Made by a program: the position numbers and the translations under genes. The notes under the pieces were generated by a model. The model was not told the DNA's origin. It was given only the letters and a program-made list of their open reading frames with translations, and did no database searches. A stretch of DNA of 64,000 nucleotides. It comes from Ariolimax columbianus (taxonomy: Eukaryota; Mollusca; Gastropoda; Stylommatophora; Arionidae). This document shows, one piece after another, positions 46,521 to 60,500 of the stretch; the first letter of the stretch is position 1; each line of letters opens with the position of its first letter. The DNA lies in assembly GCA_036924085.1 (NCBI GenBank), contig JAVGWX010000014.1, positions 34,353,936 through 34,417,935 of the forward strand. The letters run 5' to 3'.

Positions 46521-46916
46521 TTATGTCTGTGTTTTAGCCAGGATCTCCTTCTCTGGAAGCATTGCTTCAAGCTCTTTGATAGATACGTTCACTGTGGATA
46601 CTTTTCTGACTGGTTTCTTCCCCGTTATTTTCGACCAAATGATAATTATTAGTGGTAATTCTTCTTCAGGTAAAGGAACGTCAACGCCAACCTGGCTCTT
46701 TTCGTTTTGGATGCTTCCGTTTTCCAATTTGGTTTCTTCTACCGTCGTCTCTTGGACTTTGTGTTTTCTACAGCGTTGGTAGATCGAGTAGAGAAATACA
46801 GCAACAAATAGAGGAAGGGGCGTCATCACAGCTGAAGAAGCAGGTCCGACAGACGCCAGCTGGTTGTCAGGTGGGGGTAATGATAGAAAGAGGATCAGAA
46901 ATGCTATCCCGGTATT
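46521..46916 (-). CDS. SLC10-like terminal exon
   Basis: CDS part of the last exon. Acceptor atccacacag ends at 46,917 and stop TAA is 46,523-46,521. Encodes NTGIAFLILFLSLPPPDNQ, then a final span (MTPLPLFVAVFLYSIYQ) and a tail rich in Lys, Glu and Val ending EILAKTQT. The long tail with an internal LPLIIIIW patch goes beyond the short tails of typical bile-acid transporters. No canonical AATAAA was seen shortly downstream; an AGT-rich triplet tract starts about 100 bases past the stop. Confidence 0.86.
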   Translation of the reverse strand, partial: NTGIAFLILFLSLPPPDNQLASVGPASSAVMTPLPLFVAVFLYSIYQRCRKHKVQETTVEETKLENGSIQNEKSQVGVDVPLPEEELPLIIIIWSKITGKKPVRKVSTVNVSIKELEAMLPEKEILAKTQT

Positions 46917-46991
46917 CTGTGTGGATGAAAAAGAAATACATAAACTTTAGAACCAATTAGGCATGTTCTGATATATATATATATAACTATA

Positions 46992-47049
<58 letters not shown>

Positions 47050-50000
47050 TGTCTGCCTGCCTGGTTGCCTGTCTGGCTGACTGGCTGTCTGTCTGTCTGT
47101 GTGTGTTTCTGGCGGTGTCTGTCTGTCTGGCTGTCTGTCTGTCTTTTTGTCTGCCGGGCTGGCTTTCTGTCTATGTGTCTGTCTGGCTGCGTCTGTCTAT
47201 CTGGCTGTGGATGTTTGTCTGACTGCGTCTGTCTGTCTGGCTGTGTCTGTCTGTCTGTCTGCCTCTGTCTCTGCCTCGGTCTCTGCCTGTCTGCATATCT
47301 ATCTATCTATCCTGTCGCGCCGTGCCGTGCTCTGTCCTGCCCTACGCTACCCTGCCATTCCCTGTCTTGTTCTGTCCTAACCTGTCCTGGCCTGCCGTGC
47401 CTTGTCATGCCATGTTCTGCCCTGTCCTGTCCTGCTCTGTTCTGCCCGGTCCTGTCTGGTCTTCTCCTGTCCTGTCCTGTCTTGTCCTGTCCTGTTCTGT
47501 CCTGCCGTGTCCTGTCCTGTCTTGCCCTGCCCTGCCTAGCCCTGTCCAGTCATGTCCTGCCGTGCGTGCTCTGCCCTGAACTGTCCTGTCCTGTCCTGTC
47601 CTGCCGTGCCATGCCCTGCTTAGCCCTCTCCTGTCCTTCCATGCTCTGCCCTGCCCTGTCCTGCCCTAGCCTGCCCTGCCCTGTCCTGCTTATCCCTGTC
47701 CTGTCCTGTCCTGTCCTGCCCTGTCCTGTCTTGACCTGCCTTGTCCTGCCCTGCCCTGTCCTGTCAAGATGCCTCTCAATTTGCCTCACCTAGTTCAACA
47801 CCTGGCACACCTACTCTCCCTATTGCCACCATTACAACAACAACTACCACACAGCATCTACCGTTATAACTGCTACAACTGCTTTCACCCCCACTTTCAT
47901 CCTCCCCACCACTGTCATCAATATAACACTCTTACTACAACAACTACCAACACTACTACCTCAAATATCAGTTCTACTTCCATCACTAGCACACCATATC
48001 TACTACAACGACTTCCACAAATACTGTCACTACCACCTTAACCATTACGACTACAGCATCATCACTAACATAAGACCATTACCATTACTACTATCAGTAC
48101 TACTTTACCATTTCAGCCAACATTACTACTACCACATAACCACTATTACTACTACAATTATGACTGCCACATAAACTATCATTATCATCACTAGCATCAC
48201 CCCAAAATCTTTACCACCACAAAATCTTTACCAAAACTTTACCAGAACTTTACCAGAACTTTACCAGAACTGCTTCCACTACTACATCAACCATCATCGC
48301 AATCCCCATGACCACTACTGTAGCTTTACTATTATGTCTACCACTGCTTGCACTACCACTTCAACCATCATTACCACCAGAACTACCATCACTACCACTT
48401 CAACCATCATTACCACTAGAACTACCATCACTACCACTTCAACCATCATTACCACCAGAACTACCATCACTACCACTTCAACCATCATTACCACTAGAAC
48501 TACCATCACTACCACTTCAACCATCATTACCACTAGAACTACCATCACTACCACTTCAACCATCATTACCACCAGAACTACCATCACTACCACTTCAACC
48601 ATCATTACCACTAGAACTACCATCACTACCACTTCAACCATCATTACCACTAGAACTACCATCACTACCACTTCAACCATCATTACCACTAGAACTACCA
48701 TCACTACCACTTCAACCATCATTACCACCAGAACTACCATCACTACCACTTCAACCATCATTACCACTAGAACTACCATCACTACCAAACACAATATACC
48801 AAGACTCTTGTCGGCCTTGGAAAGGACGTTCAGTGGCGGGTTGTAGTAGCTTTCCTCACATCCCGAGTGTGCTGATGAATGTGGACCGGGGTCCTCCAGG
48901 CGGTTATAATATAATTGGCTTCATCTGCATGTCATCATTACGGAACCACATCAATCCACCCCTTCATAAGCCAGGCTGCCACGAAAACAGCCCGTTTCCA
49001 GTGAGGGCTGCTAAGAAGCCACGGTGAGGGTCTTGACAAGTATATTTTGCCTGACTCTGAGTAACATGTCTGATCAGTGTGTTTTGCATGACTCCCCGGG
49101 ACAAGATAGTAGAGGACATACTTACAAGAGGAACACAATGCATTATACAGGAAGATAACAGCTCGAGTTGGATTAATAAACAACTGATGCCTTTCAGACA
49201 GGTCGACGACAGCCAACTATCATGGAAGTAGTAGATGTATGTTGAAGACGCAATAACTGGTCACAGTACAGAGAGCAGTACATGGGCCGGACACACAACA
49301 GAGAGCAGTACATGGGCCGGGCACAGAACAGAGAGCAGTACATGGGCCGGGCACAGAACAGAGAGCAGTACATGTGCCGGGCACAGAACAGAGAACAGTA
49401 CATGTGCCGGGCACAGAACAGAGAGCAACCTGCCTCATGAAGATGGCCACAGACATGGCATCATTGAGACAATTAATGTCTGATGGCAAGCGAGGAATGC
49501 GCTGTGTTGTAGTTTACAGCTTGACTGCGATATTTGCACTTTTTGGTCGGACACATCCGACTTCAGCAACCATTTTTGAGTACCGGATTCGCCTTCCCTT
49601 TTCGATCACTTCTCCTTAGCCACTCTGGCATGTCGCAGCGTGTTATCCAAGATGACCACGTAGAGTAGAGTTTTGGCAGCTCTGGGTCTCTGGCCCTGGC
49701 GCTTTGGGTCGCTGACTGCTACAGTACATGCACTGCTCAGCATCTGGATCCCTGGGAGGCCCATTGATTGTAGAAACGGCAACTGATCTGATATGATATG
49801 AATTTATATCAAGAATATCATGCCGAGAGTACGTTATTGGTTGATGTTGCCACTGGAGATTGAGAAGTTTGATTGCCCAAAAACGTGGAACTTGTTAGTG
49901 CAACATTCTAGGTATTTTGTTATTTGGTCTGCTATTGATCACTTTATTCGAGAATTTTGATCGTCCGTAAAAGGGGAACTTGTTAGTGCAATATTCTAGC

Positions 50001-53000
50001 TATTTTGTTATTTAGTCTGCTATTGATCACTTTATTCCTAAAATGGAAAAGATTAGTCTATATTTCCACACCAAAGACAGGGAACCTACAATTATGCACT
50101 AACTACTGCACTATTACCCGGATAATATATTATCCGCAAGATATTATCATGAAGAGACTAGAAAAGAAAGTAGAATATGAAATACATGAAACGCATGTAT
50201 GATTCAAACAAGGCAGAGGCATAATAGATCACATCTTCAATTTGAGAAACATCTTTGAACGATGCAGAGAATACAATGCTAGCCTATATAAATGATTCAT
50301 AGATTACACCAAAGCTTTTGACTGTGTACAACATCAGCAACTATGGGACATAATGAAAGACAAGGGCTTTGCAACACATCTCATACATCTAATAGAAATA
50401 CTTTACAGTGCCCAACAAGCTGCCGTCAGAATCAACATAGGCACCAGATTGGTGATCCACAAAGTCGTTAGACAAGGCTGCAACCTCCAACATCCCAACC
50501 CTTCATATTCACTATGAATGTGGAGAATTTCATGCTAAAGGTAAAATTAGATTAAAATTATGTGAATTTCGAGCTATTCACAATCGGAAGAAAGGAGATT
50601 CCAGAACTAAGATATGCAGATAACACAGTTACGCTCTCAAACAGTGTTGAGGGCCTGGTACAATTGCTTACGTCCGTTCAGAAGCGCAATGAAGATCCTA
50701 ATCTTTTCCTGAATATTAAAAAAATCAAAGATAATGTACACACAGACCCCAACCCAAGATCACCGTTGGCAATGAAGAAATTGAACACGTGAATTACTTT
50801 GTTTACCTTGGCTATTTGATAACAAACGATAAGGACTGTGCAAAGGAAAATACGGAGACGACTGTCCATAGCGATGCAGAAACTGCACATAATTCAACAT
50901 GTGTGAAACAAAACTAACAAATAATTCAAATTCAAGATCCTCAGATCATGCGTATTCCCGGTGGCAATGTACGGATGAGAGACATGGACAATCCCACAAA
51001 TATTAAGAAAGAGGATCGGGGCTTTCGAGACAAAATGCTACAGAAGAATTCTCAAAATATCGTAGGTAAAGGAAATTACAAATAAAGCCATCCTGCTGGA
51101 TCTCAGTGTCGAAGAGAACTGGCTTATAAACCACGTTATGATTCGGAAACTGAGGTTTTTCGGCCACATCAAGCGCCATGACGGACTAGAAAAGGCAGTT
51201 CTGGAGGCATTGTTCCATGAAGACGAGGCAGATGTCGACCAAGACGTAGAGGGATACAAGACATCAAGGACACCCTGAACACGAGCATGGAGAAGGCGGG
51301 CAGACTGACTGTTGATCGAGATTCATATAGAATGACTGTGATGAGAACGAAGTTCTGCAAGGACATGCTACATGATGATGATGACGATAACGATGATTGA
51401 TCACTTCTAGACCGACCTAGACCTTGTACCTGAATTCCAGTCTCTATGGCGATCGTCTTGATATGCGTCCACGTACGAAAACTCAAAAATGACACAAATC
51501 CTCCGACGAAGTATCCGATGTATGGAAGCAGGCATCCAGCAAAGATTGTCATCGGGCGAATCATTTTGAAAATGTAGAAATTGGTGTAAACACCGAAACT
51601 GATCATGAAAGCGACAATGACGATCAGAACTGGCTTTAAAACCTTGCTGATGATTTGGGCTACTCTAGGTATCTGTGAAAATAGAATGGATTAGTCAAAC
51701 TTGTCTATGGGTACAATATGTTGTTGTCATACTTCTCAGTGACAGTCTGGTAGATCGTTCGTTTCCCATGGCAAAGATAAAGGTTTATTTCCCTATTATC
51801 GACACACTCTTGATCAGTGTTTCTCAACCGGGTTCCCCGGAACCCCAGATTTTCACGAGAAACCGAAAGGAGAAATCGCAATGTAAATGTATTTTTGTGT
51901 TTAGTTTCATATTCACATTTCTATTATACACATTCGACACGTACTCGTATTCTTGGTAGATTCGTGGGTATTTTAATCAATTGTTTAACCTGTTGTATCA
52001 ATTAGAAGTATGATCGAGCCAGAAATCAATATTTTTGGAGCAAAAGACAAGCACAATAGAAAACTAAATTTTTTAAATCTAAATTGGCTTCAAAAGCAAC
52101 ATTTCGCTGGCATATATATCTGTTCATGTGACATTTGATTTATCTTGTCTTCTCAACATTGGTCAATAAATGATGTAGTTGTTATGGTAGTTGTTATATG
52201 TTTTCTTTCTGTTCATATGTGTTATATTCGATATCAGTTATGTATGTTTATTGTGCGTGTGTGTTTACATGTATGGGATTAACTTCTGTTTTTTTTTAAC
52301 ACTCCGTTTTTTTGGTTTTTTTGTTGTTGTTATGTTTTTGCGTTCGCCTTATTTCTCTATTCCGCAAGGCGGTGTGCGTTGCACTGTGGTTTTTATTTTG
52401 CGCCTGTCGGCCTAGTGCATCCGACTTCAGCATGAATTTTATGTAAGGGTCTGCATCCTCCTGCATTATCTAAGGGTTTTCTTCCCCGGGGTAACGGTCG
52501 GTGCTGTGATGGGGATCGAACCCAGCACCTTCTAGACGTGAGCCGTGTCGGTTAACCACTAGCCTACGCCGCCCCCTCTAAAAACAGTCCGCTTGAGTTA
52601 ATAAGTTTTATAATTAATAAGCTTCAGAAAAAACCACAGGCATTTTTTGCTTAAATAAGTGATCAGAAAAAATTTGTTAAGTTTTCTTTATGAACTTGAA
52701 GTTTTTAATGGAGAAAAAGTTTATACGAATAATTATAAATAATAATATGAATTTACATTATTTCAACGGTTCAGCAAGAGTAAAAAGGTTGAGAAACGCT
52801 GCTTTTGTAAATGGGCACCTGGCTTCCTGTTAGGGAGGAAAAGCAGTATGGAAGCGGATCTGTTCACACTCCACCTCATATGAATCTAGCAAAATGAAGT
52901 ACCTAACACTTCTTCATTGACAGCAGTGTCGGCTATGAAACTAGTTTTACCTATTATGTTTTTTCTAGTCTGCACGACTGTATAGATAAACAAAGAAATG

Positions 53001-56000
53001 CTTATAAATGATCATTTAAAATTTGACAATTTTCGTCACTCAGTGTAAATCTGTGACATCACAAGCTGCCCTCCCCTCTTTCCCTGGCGACAGTCTATCT
53101 TTTCATCCTTTGAAGTCAGTCTAAACCAATGTCCTGCAACATGGGCCTACCACCCACTAGTGGCTGATTGTAGTTCTCTTGTGAGTAGTAGCAGAAACCG
53201 CCCACTAGTGGCTGATTGTAGCTCTCTTGTGGGTAGTAGCAGAAACCGCCCACTAGTGGCTGATTGTAGTTCTCTTGTGGGTAGTAGCAGAAACCGCCCA
53301 CTAGTGGCTGATTGTAGCTCTCTTGTGGGTAGTAGTAGAAACCGCCCACTAGTGGCTGATTGTAGTTCTCTTGTGGGTGGTAGCAGAAACCGCCCACTAG
53401 TGGCTGATTGTAGTTCTCTTGTGGGTAGTAGCAGAAACCACCCACTAGTGGCTGATTGTAGTTCTCTTGTGGGTAGTAGCAGAAACCGCCCACTAGTGGC
53501 TGATTGTAGTTCTCTTGTGGGTGGTAGCAGAAACCGCCCACTAGTGGCTGATTGTAGTTCTCTTGTGGGTGGTAGCAGAAACCGCCCACTAGTGGCTGAT
53601 TGTAGTTCTCTTGTGGGTGGTAGCAGAAACCGCCCACTAGTGGCTGATTGTAGTTCTCTTGTGGGTGGTAGCAGAAACCGCCCACTATTGGCTGATTGTA
53701 GTTCTCTTGTGGGTGGTAGCAGAAACCGCCCACTAGTGGCTGATTGTAGTTCTCTTGTGGGTGGTAGCAGAAACCGCCCACTAGTGGCTGATTGTAGTTC
53801 TCTTGTGGGTGGTAGCAGAAACCGCCCACTAGTGGCTGATTGTAGTTCTCTTGTGGGTGGTAGCAGAAACCGCCCACTAGTGGCTGATTGTAGTTCTCTT
53901 GTGGGTGGTAGCAGAAACCGCCCACTAGTGGCTGATTGTAGTTCTCTTGTGGGTGGTAGCAGAAACCGCCCACTAGTGGCTGATTGTAGTTCTCTTGTGG
54001 GTGGTAGCAGAAACCGCCCACTAGTGGCTGATTGTAGTTATCTTGTGGGTATTAGCAGAAACCGCCCACTAGTGGCTGATTGTAGTTCTCTTGTGGGTAG
54101 TAGCAGAAACCGCCCACTAGTGGCTGATTGTAGTTCTCTTGTGGGTAGTAGCAGAAACCGCCCACTAGTGGCTGATTGTAGTTCTCTTGTGGGTGGTAGC
54201 AGAAACCGCCCACTAGTGGCTGATTGTAGTTCTCTTGTGGGTGGTAGCAGAAACCGCCCACTAGTGGCTGATTGTAGTTCTCTTGTGATTAGTAGCAGAA
54301 ACCGCCCACTAGTGGCTGATTGTAGCTCTCTTGTGGGTGGTAGCAGAAACCGCCCACTAGTGGCTGATTGTAGCTCTCTTGTGGGTGGTAGCAGAAACCG
54401 CCCACTAGTGGCTGATTGTAGTTCTCTTGTGGGTAGTAGCAGAAACCGCCCACTAGTGGCTGATTGTAGTTCTCTTGTGAGTAGTAGCAGAAACCGCCCA
54501 CTAGTGGCTGATTGTAGTTCTCTTGTGGGTAGTAGCAGAAACCGCCCACTAGTGGCTGATTGTAGTTCTCTTGTGGGTGGTAGCAGAAACCGCCCACTAG
54601 TGGCTGATTGTAGTTCTCTTGTGGGTAGTAGCAGAAACCGCCAACTAGTGGCTGATTGTAGTTCACTTGTGATTAGTAGCAGAAACCGCCCACTAGTGGC
54701 TGATTGTAGCTCTCTTGTGGGTGGTAGCAGAAACCGCCCACTAGTGGCTGATTGTAGTTCTCTTGTGGGTGGTAGCAGAAACCGCCCACTAGTGGCTGAT
54801 TGTAGTTCTCTTGTGGGTGGTAGCAGAAACCGCCCACTAGTGGCTGATTGTAGTTCTCTTGTGGGTGGTAGCAGAAACCGCCAACTAGTGGCTGATTGTA
54901 TTTCTCTTGTGGGTGGTAGCAGAAACCGCCCACTAGTGGCTGATTGTAGTTCTCTTGTGGGTGGTAGCAGAAACCGCCCACTAGTGGCTGATTGTAGTTC
55001 TCTTGTGGGTGGTAGCAGAAACCGCCCACTAGTGGCTGATTGTAGTTCTCTTGTGGGTGGTAGCAGAAACCGCCCACTAGTGGCTGATTGTAGTTATCGT
55101 GTGGGTATTAGCAGAAACCGCCCACTAGTGGCTGATTGTAGTTCTCTTGTGGGTAGTAGCAGAAACCGCCCACTAGTGGCTGATTGTAGTTCTTTTGTGG
55201 GTAGTAGCAGAAACCGCCCACTAGTGACTGATTGTAGTTCTCTTGTGGGTGGTAGCAGAAACCGCCCACTAGTGGCTGATTGTAGTTCTCTTGTGGGTGG
55301 TAGCAGAAACCGCCCACTAGTGGCTGATTGTAGTTCTTTTGTGGGTAGTAGCAGAAACCGCCCACTAGTGGCTGATTGTAGGTCTCTTGTGGGTAGTAGC
55401 AGAAACCGCCTACTAGTGGCTGATTGTAGTTCTCTTGTGGGTGGTAGCAGAAACCGCCCACTAGTGGCTGATTGTAGTTCTCTTGTGGGTAGTAGCAGAA
55501 ACCGCCCACTAGTGGCTGATTGTAGTTCTCTTGTGATTAGTAGCAGAAACCGCCCACTAGTGGCTGATTGTAGCTCTCTTGTGGGTGGTAGCAGAAACCG
55601 CCCACTAGTGGCTGATTGTAGCTCTCTTGTGGGTGGTAGCAGAAACCGCCCACTAGTGGCTGATTGTAGTTCTCTTGTGGGTAGTAGCAGAAACCGCCCA
55701 CTAGTGGCTGATTGTAGTTCTCTTGTGAGTAGTAGCAGAAACCGCCCACTAGTGGCTGATTGTAGTTTTCTTGTGGGTGGTAGCAGAAACCGCCCACTAG
55801 TGGCTGATTGTAGTTCTCTTGTGGGTGGTAGCAGAAACCGCCCACTAGTGGCTGAATGTAGTTCTCTTGTGGGTAGTAGCAGAAACCGCCAACTAGTGGC
55901 TGATTGTAGTTCTCTTGTGATTAGTAGCAGAAACCGCCCACTAGTGGCTGATTGTAGCTCTCTTGTGGGTGGTAGCAGAAACCGCCCACTAGTGGCTGAT

Positions 56001-57555
56001 TGTAGTTCTCTTGTGGGTGGTAGCAGAAACCGCCCACTAGTGGCTGATTGTAGTTCTCTTGTGGGTGGTAGCAGAAACTGCCCACTAGTGGCTGATTGTA
56101 GTTCTCTTGTGGGTGGTAGCAGAAACCGCCCACTAGTGGCTGATTGTAGCTCTCTTGTGGGTGGTAGCAGAATAATGACATGCTGTATTAAAAACTCAAG
56201 CTGATGAAACGATTGCAGAACACCAGCAAACCAACAAAAGCGCAAATTTTGAGAACCTGTGTTTCTCCCGTAGCAGCATGTGTTGTGAAACATGGACGGT
56301 TACCCAAAACCTAGATTTTTTCGAGTCGAAATGATATAGAAAGGTCCTCAGAATACAGTGGAACAAAAACAAAGACAAACAAGAATGCAGACATTCGACA
56401 AGAGTTAGGCACAGAGGAGACTTAACAGAATATTGAAAAACGTTGGCCACATAAAAAAACACAACGGTCTTGATGGAACGGTAATGGAAGGTCAGGGCAA
56501 GAGAGACAGAGGCAGACCAAGAAGACGATGGCAGCAAAATGTCAAGGAATACGTGGGCATGAATTTGGAGTAGGCTGGAGATTTGGCAAGAGATTGATTT
56601 TCTTTCCGCCGGGCTGTGAAAGGAGCGACGTTCTGCAAAGGACATGGTACATGGTGATTAAAAACATCCAAAATACACAGACTCAGTGGACGATCGTGAT
56701 GTTTTCTTCAGTTTAGATTTGGCTTGGCTTGGCTTCGTTCGTTCTCAATCTCCCGCTACCAAACCCTGAAAGGGCTTAAGTAGCAGAATGTAGTCCAGAG
56801 AAAGGAATGCGTTGTGTCGTAGTTTACAGCTTCACTGCGATATTTGCACCTTTCGGTCCAACACGTCAGACTTCAGCAAGCATTTTTTTAGTACTGGGTT
56901 AGCATTCCCTCTTCGATCCCTTCTCCTTAGCCAGTCTACTCTGCTGCAGGCTGTTATCCAGGATCACCGCGTGAAGGTGTAGAAGGGTCTTGGCAGCTCT
57001 TGTTCGCTGGCCCTGACCCTAGTAGTCAGCTATGGGTCGTTGACCACTGCAGCTAATGCGCTGCTCAGCATCTTGATCCCCAATTTAGATTTTAGTGGGA
57101 TCTAAGGACAATGTAGCCTCACAAAAGTTATAAAAATGGGCACCAGGTATTAACAGGATGAAGAGCACTGGTCTAAACCCTACCTTGTCGAGTCACAAAA
57201 ATCCATATGACAGCTCCTATTACGTCAAAGTAAATTAAATGATAGTTTGACAAGTGGAGAACGAGTCCGATGTCGTCTATGACAGGCCATGTGTAGTCTT
57301 TTCGTGAACTCGACAAAGCCACCAAAACTATTTTTCACTTGGCTGACCGACATGTTTGATAATAACTAATGGAAAAGGCTTTCTATGAACAAATCTCAGT
57401 CTGTATTAGTTAAACAGCTCGTCTATGTCAGATAATGCAGAACTTCCAGATAGAAAGATAATAAAATGGATGTAACAACGAGGACAAAGTCATCTGATGA
57501 TGGTGAATTTGATATTTTAATAATAGCTTCAATATACAAAGTAGTAGTAGTAGTT

Positions 57556-57590
<35 letters not shown>

Positions 57591-60500
57591 TGTTGTTGTT
57601 GTAGTAATAGTATTAGTAGTAGTAGTAGAAATAGTATTAGTAATAGTAGTGGTAGTTGTTGTAGTAGTTGTAGCAGTAGTAGTAGTAGTAGTAATAGTAG
57701 TAGTACAAGTAGTAGTAGTAGTTATTATTGTAGTATTAGTAGTAGTAGTTGTTGTAGTAGTAGTAGGAGTAGTAGTAGTAGTAGAAGTAGTAGTAACTCT
57801 AGTAGTAGTAGTAGTAGTAGAAGTAGTAGTAGTAGTAGTAGTAGCAGTAGTAGTAGTAGTAGTAGTAGTAGCAGTAGTAGTAGTAGTAGTAGCAGTAGTA
57901 GTAGTAGTAGTAGCAGTAGTAGTAGTAGAAGTAGTAGTAACTCTAGAAGTAGTTGTAGAAGTAGTAGTAACTCTAGTAGTAGTAGTAGTAGAAGTAGTAG
58001 TAACTCTAGTAGTAGTAGTAGTAGTAGTAGTAGAAGTAGTAGTAACTCTAGTAGTAGTAGTAGAAGTAGCAGTAACTCTAGTAATAGTAGCAGATGTTCT
58101 TCGAAACTGTCTAGAAACTGGCCCATGAAGATCCAGTACAGCGACTTCCATGGTAGAATACAAAATAACCACAGCTATCAAGCGTGCAACATGACCTTGC
58201 CCTTCTGTACTGACCTTATACTTGATAAGCATTCCAAGAAATAGTGGCAGGATGGCCACAGCTAGAGCTTCTAGAATCTTCTCGAACGGCACATGCATCT
58301 GCACAGTCTCGTCCTTGAACGTTTCTCCTAGAGTGAACAGCCATAGAGGAAGCAGGCCTGGCGGGAAACAGAATGTGACATTGAGAAGACATATTGAGTA
58401 AAGTAGGTCGTCTTGAAGTTCTCTCCTAATAGAGGACATTTATGGAGGCTGTTGCCAAGACGTAATATCTTCTTCTTCTTCTTCTTCTTCTTCTTCTTCT
58501 TCTTCTTCTTCTTCTTCTTCTTCTTCTTCGTACCCTGTCAGACGTCAACTTGAATTTGTTCGAAGAAAGCAGCTGTCATCCTGAGGCTGTCGACACTGCC
58601 ATAGAGCTTGTCTAGTGTTGGTACTGGTGATGGCCACATGTGCTTTCTCTGGTCCTCGTATGTCGGGCAATTTTGCAGCAGATGTTCAGCGGTCATTTTC
58701 CCAGTACCACAGGTGCATTCGTCAGTGCCACCTATCTTCAGTTTATTGAATAGATGGTATCTCAGTCTATTGTGGCCTGTGCGGAGTCTGAAGACCACGA
58801 CCTGCTCTCTCTCTCTTCTGTTCAACTGGTAATAGGCATCATTTTTTGTGTAGCCAGTATGGTCTGTTTCCCATTTGGCCATGTATCTGGCCGTTTTACT
58901 CTTCGTGCGTCACACTAGAATCTGGTTGTGGTAATCTTGCACCTCCTTTTGCCAGTCTGTCTGCCCCCTCGTTGCCTTGGATGTTGCAGTGGGATGGAAC
59001 CCACTGTACCACTACTCCTTTTTATGCGGACTGCTGGCATAGTTGGCAGAGTACTGCTCTTAAATCATTGTTCTGTATTTTTCTGACGTTTTAGTGCTGT
59101 AACCACGGACAGGGCATCTGTAAACAGGCCACGACGTAATATTATATGCGAGAGATTACCCACTTACTATCTTCTGTCCACTTGTGTCGTTAGACGTTGT
59201 GATGAGGTGTGACCTCCTTTGTTTAATATATTTTGGTAGGCGAAAATCCCCAGGTGACTTGCCAGGTCAATGCCAGTATGTTACCAACCGTTACATCGGT
59301 AGCCCCTGGAATATACATTTGCCTCTTTTGGAGACTGGTGGTGGTGGAAGCGTAAATTAGAGCATGGTAGACCCGCAGCCTGCCAGTCGCAATGTATGCC
59401 GCTCCGCTAACTACATAACCATGACCGGATGTTATATCCACACAGTGCCAATTTTGCTACATATTCTCTGTGGAGCGAGAATCCCTAGAATAATTTGAAT
59501 AGATTTTTTAACTTGAATTTTGCCCGGGCAGCGGCCGTTAAGCCTACTCTTTTCAATTTTCAGCTGCCAGGAGATTTTTAATGTGCGCGCCACTGTACGC
59601 GGGTGTCCGATTTCACTATTCAGAGATCATGGGACATTTTGACCGGAAGATCCACGTGAAAAAAATCTCGGTCTCCATCTTCATTTGAACCCGCGACGTC
59701 CAGCACCCGAGGCGAACACTACGCGTACCTGGAGACCACTGGGTACGTCCCTCTCACACACACACAAATAATAATTATGTTGGCCTAGGAATCTATGGCC
59801 TTTCGCGTCGGTGGATCACTGCCATGTCTAGCTGCTGAGGCCTGTAGCCGAACACGTGCAACACCGAAGGAAGAGACTGCTATTTCTCGGAGCCATGTAG
59901 AACGCGGGCGGCCGCCTCTAACGCCTCCAGCAGGCCGGTGAGAGTCGGCTGTTACACATAGCAGACTTGGACCAGATCTGGTGAGACGGAACTTCCCGAT
60001 CCAGGCGAACCACGTGACCAAACACAGACAGGCGGCGGCGGACGAGAGTGACCGAGATGGAGGGAAGACTTGTATTTGCAGACACCTCGACATAACGGAC
60101 GAGATCGAACCACTGGATACCGAAGATGCGTCGCTGGTTGCGTACATGAAAGGCATCGAGTCTTGATATGTCCTGTTTAATTAGGGTCCAAGTCTCTGAA
60201 CCATACAGGAAGACGGCAATCACACACGCCTGATAAATACGAATTTTTGAAGCACTACAGCATCTTGACCAACAAGGGGGAAACAGATACTGTAGATCGT
60301 GTGATCAAAGTAGTTGTGAGTCAACTGCACCGCCTTCCACTACAGCGACGAAGCGATCTAGGTTCACCTTCATCATCTCGCCCCACTATAAAAGAAGATC
60401 GGGTACAATCAACTACTAGACACAATATGCCAATATGAAGACTGGTTAAATTTTCTTCGACAACAAATAATAGGAAGACATTTTGATCACCTACAAGTAC

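Noticed and set aside
53160..56204. 1,014-residue + strand open frame
   Set aside because: Entirely a 48-bp tandem array inside a transporter intron; no signal peptide, domain or flanking exon structure, and frames are open on the other strand too.
57183..57345. - strand segment LVALSSSRKDYTWPVIDDIG...VIGAVIWIFVTRQ as an extra exon
   Set aside because: Open for only ~54 codons with a GTAGGG at the end, but no acceptor seen. The SLC10 exons on either side join in phase without it. A loose resemblance to a glycosyltransferase membrane anchor is not enough.
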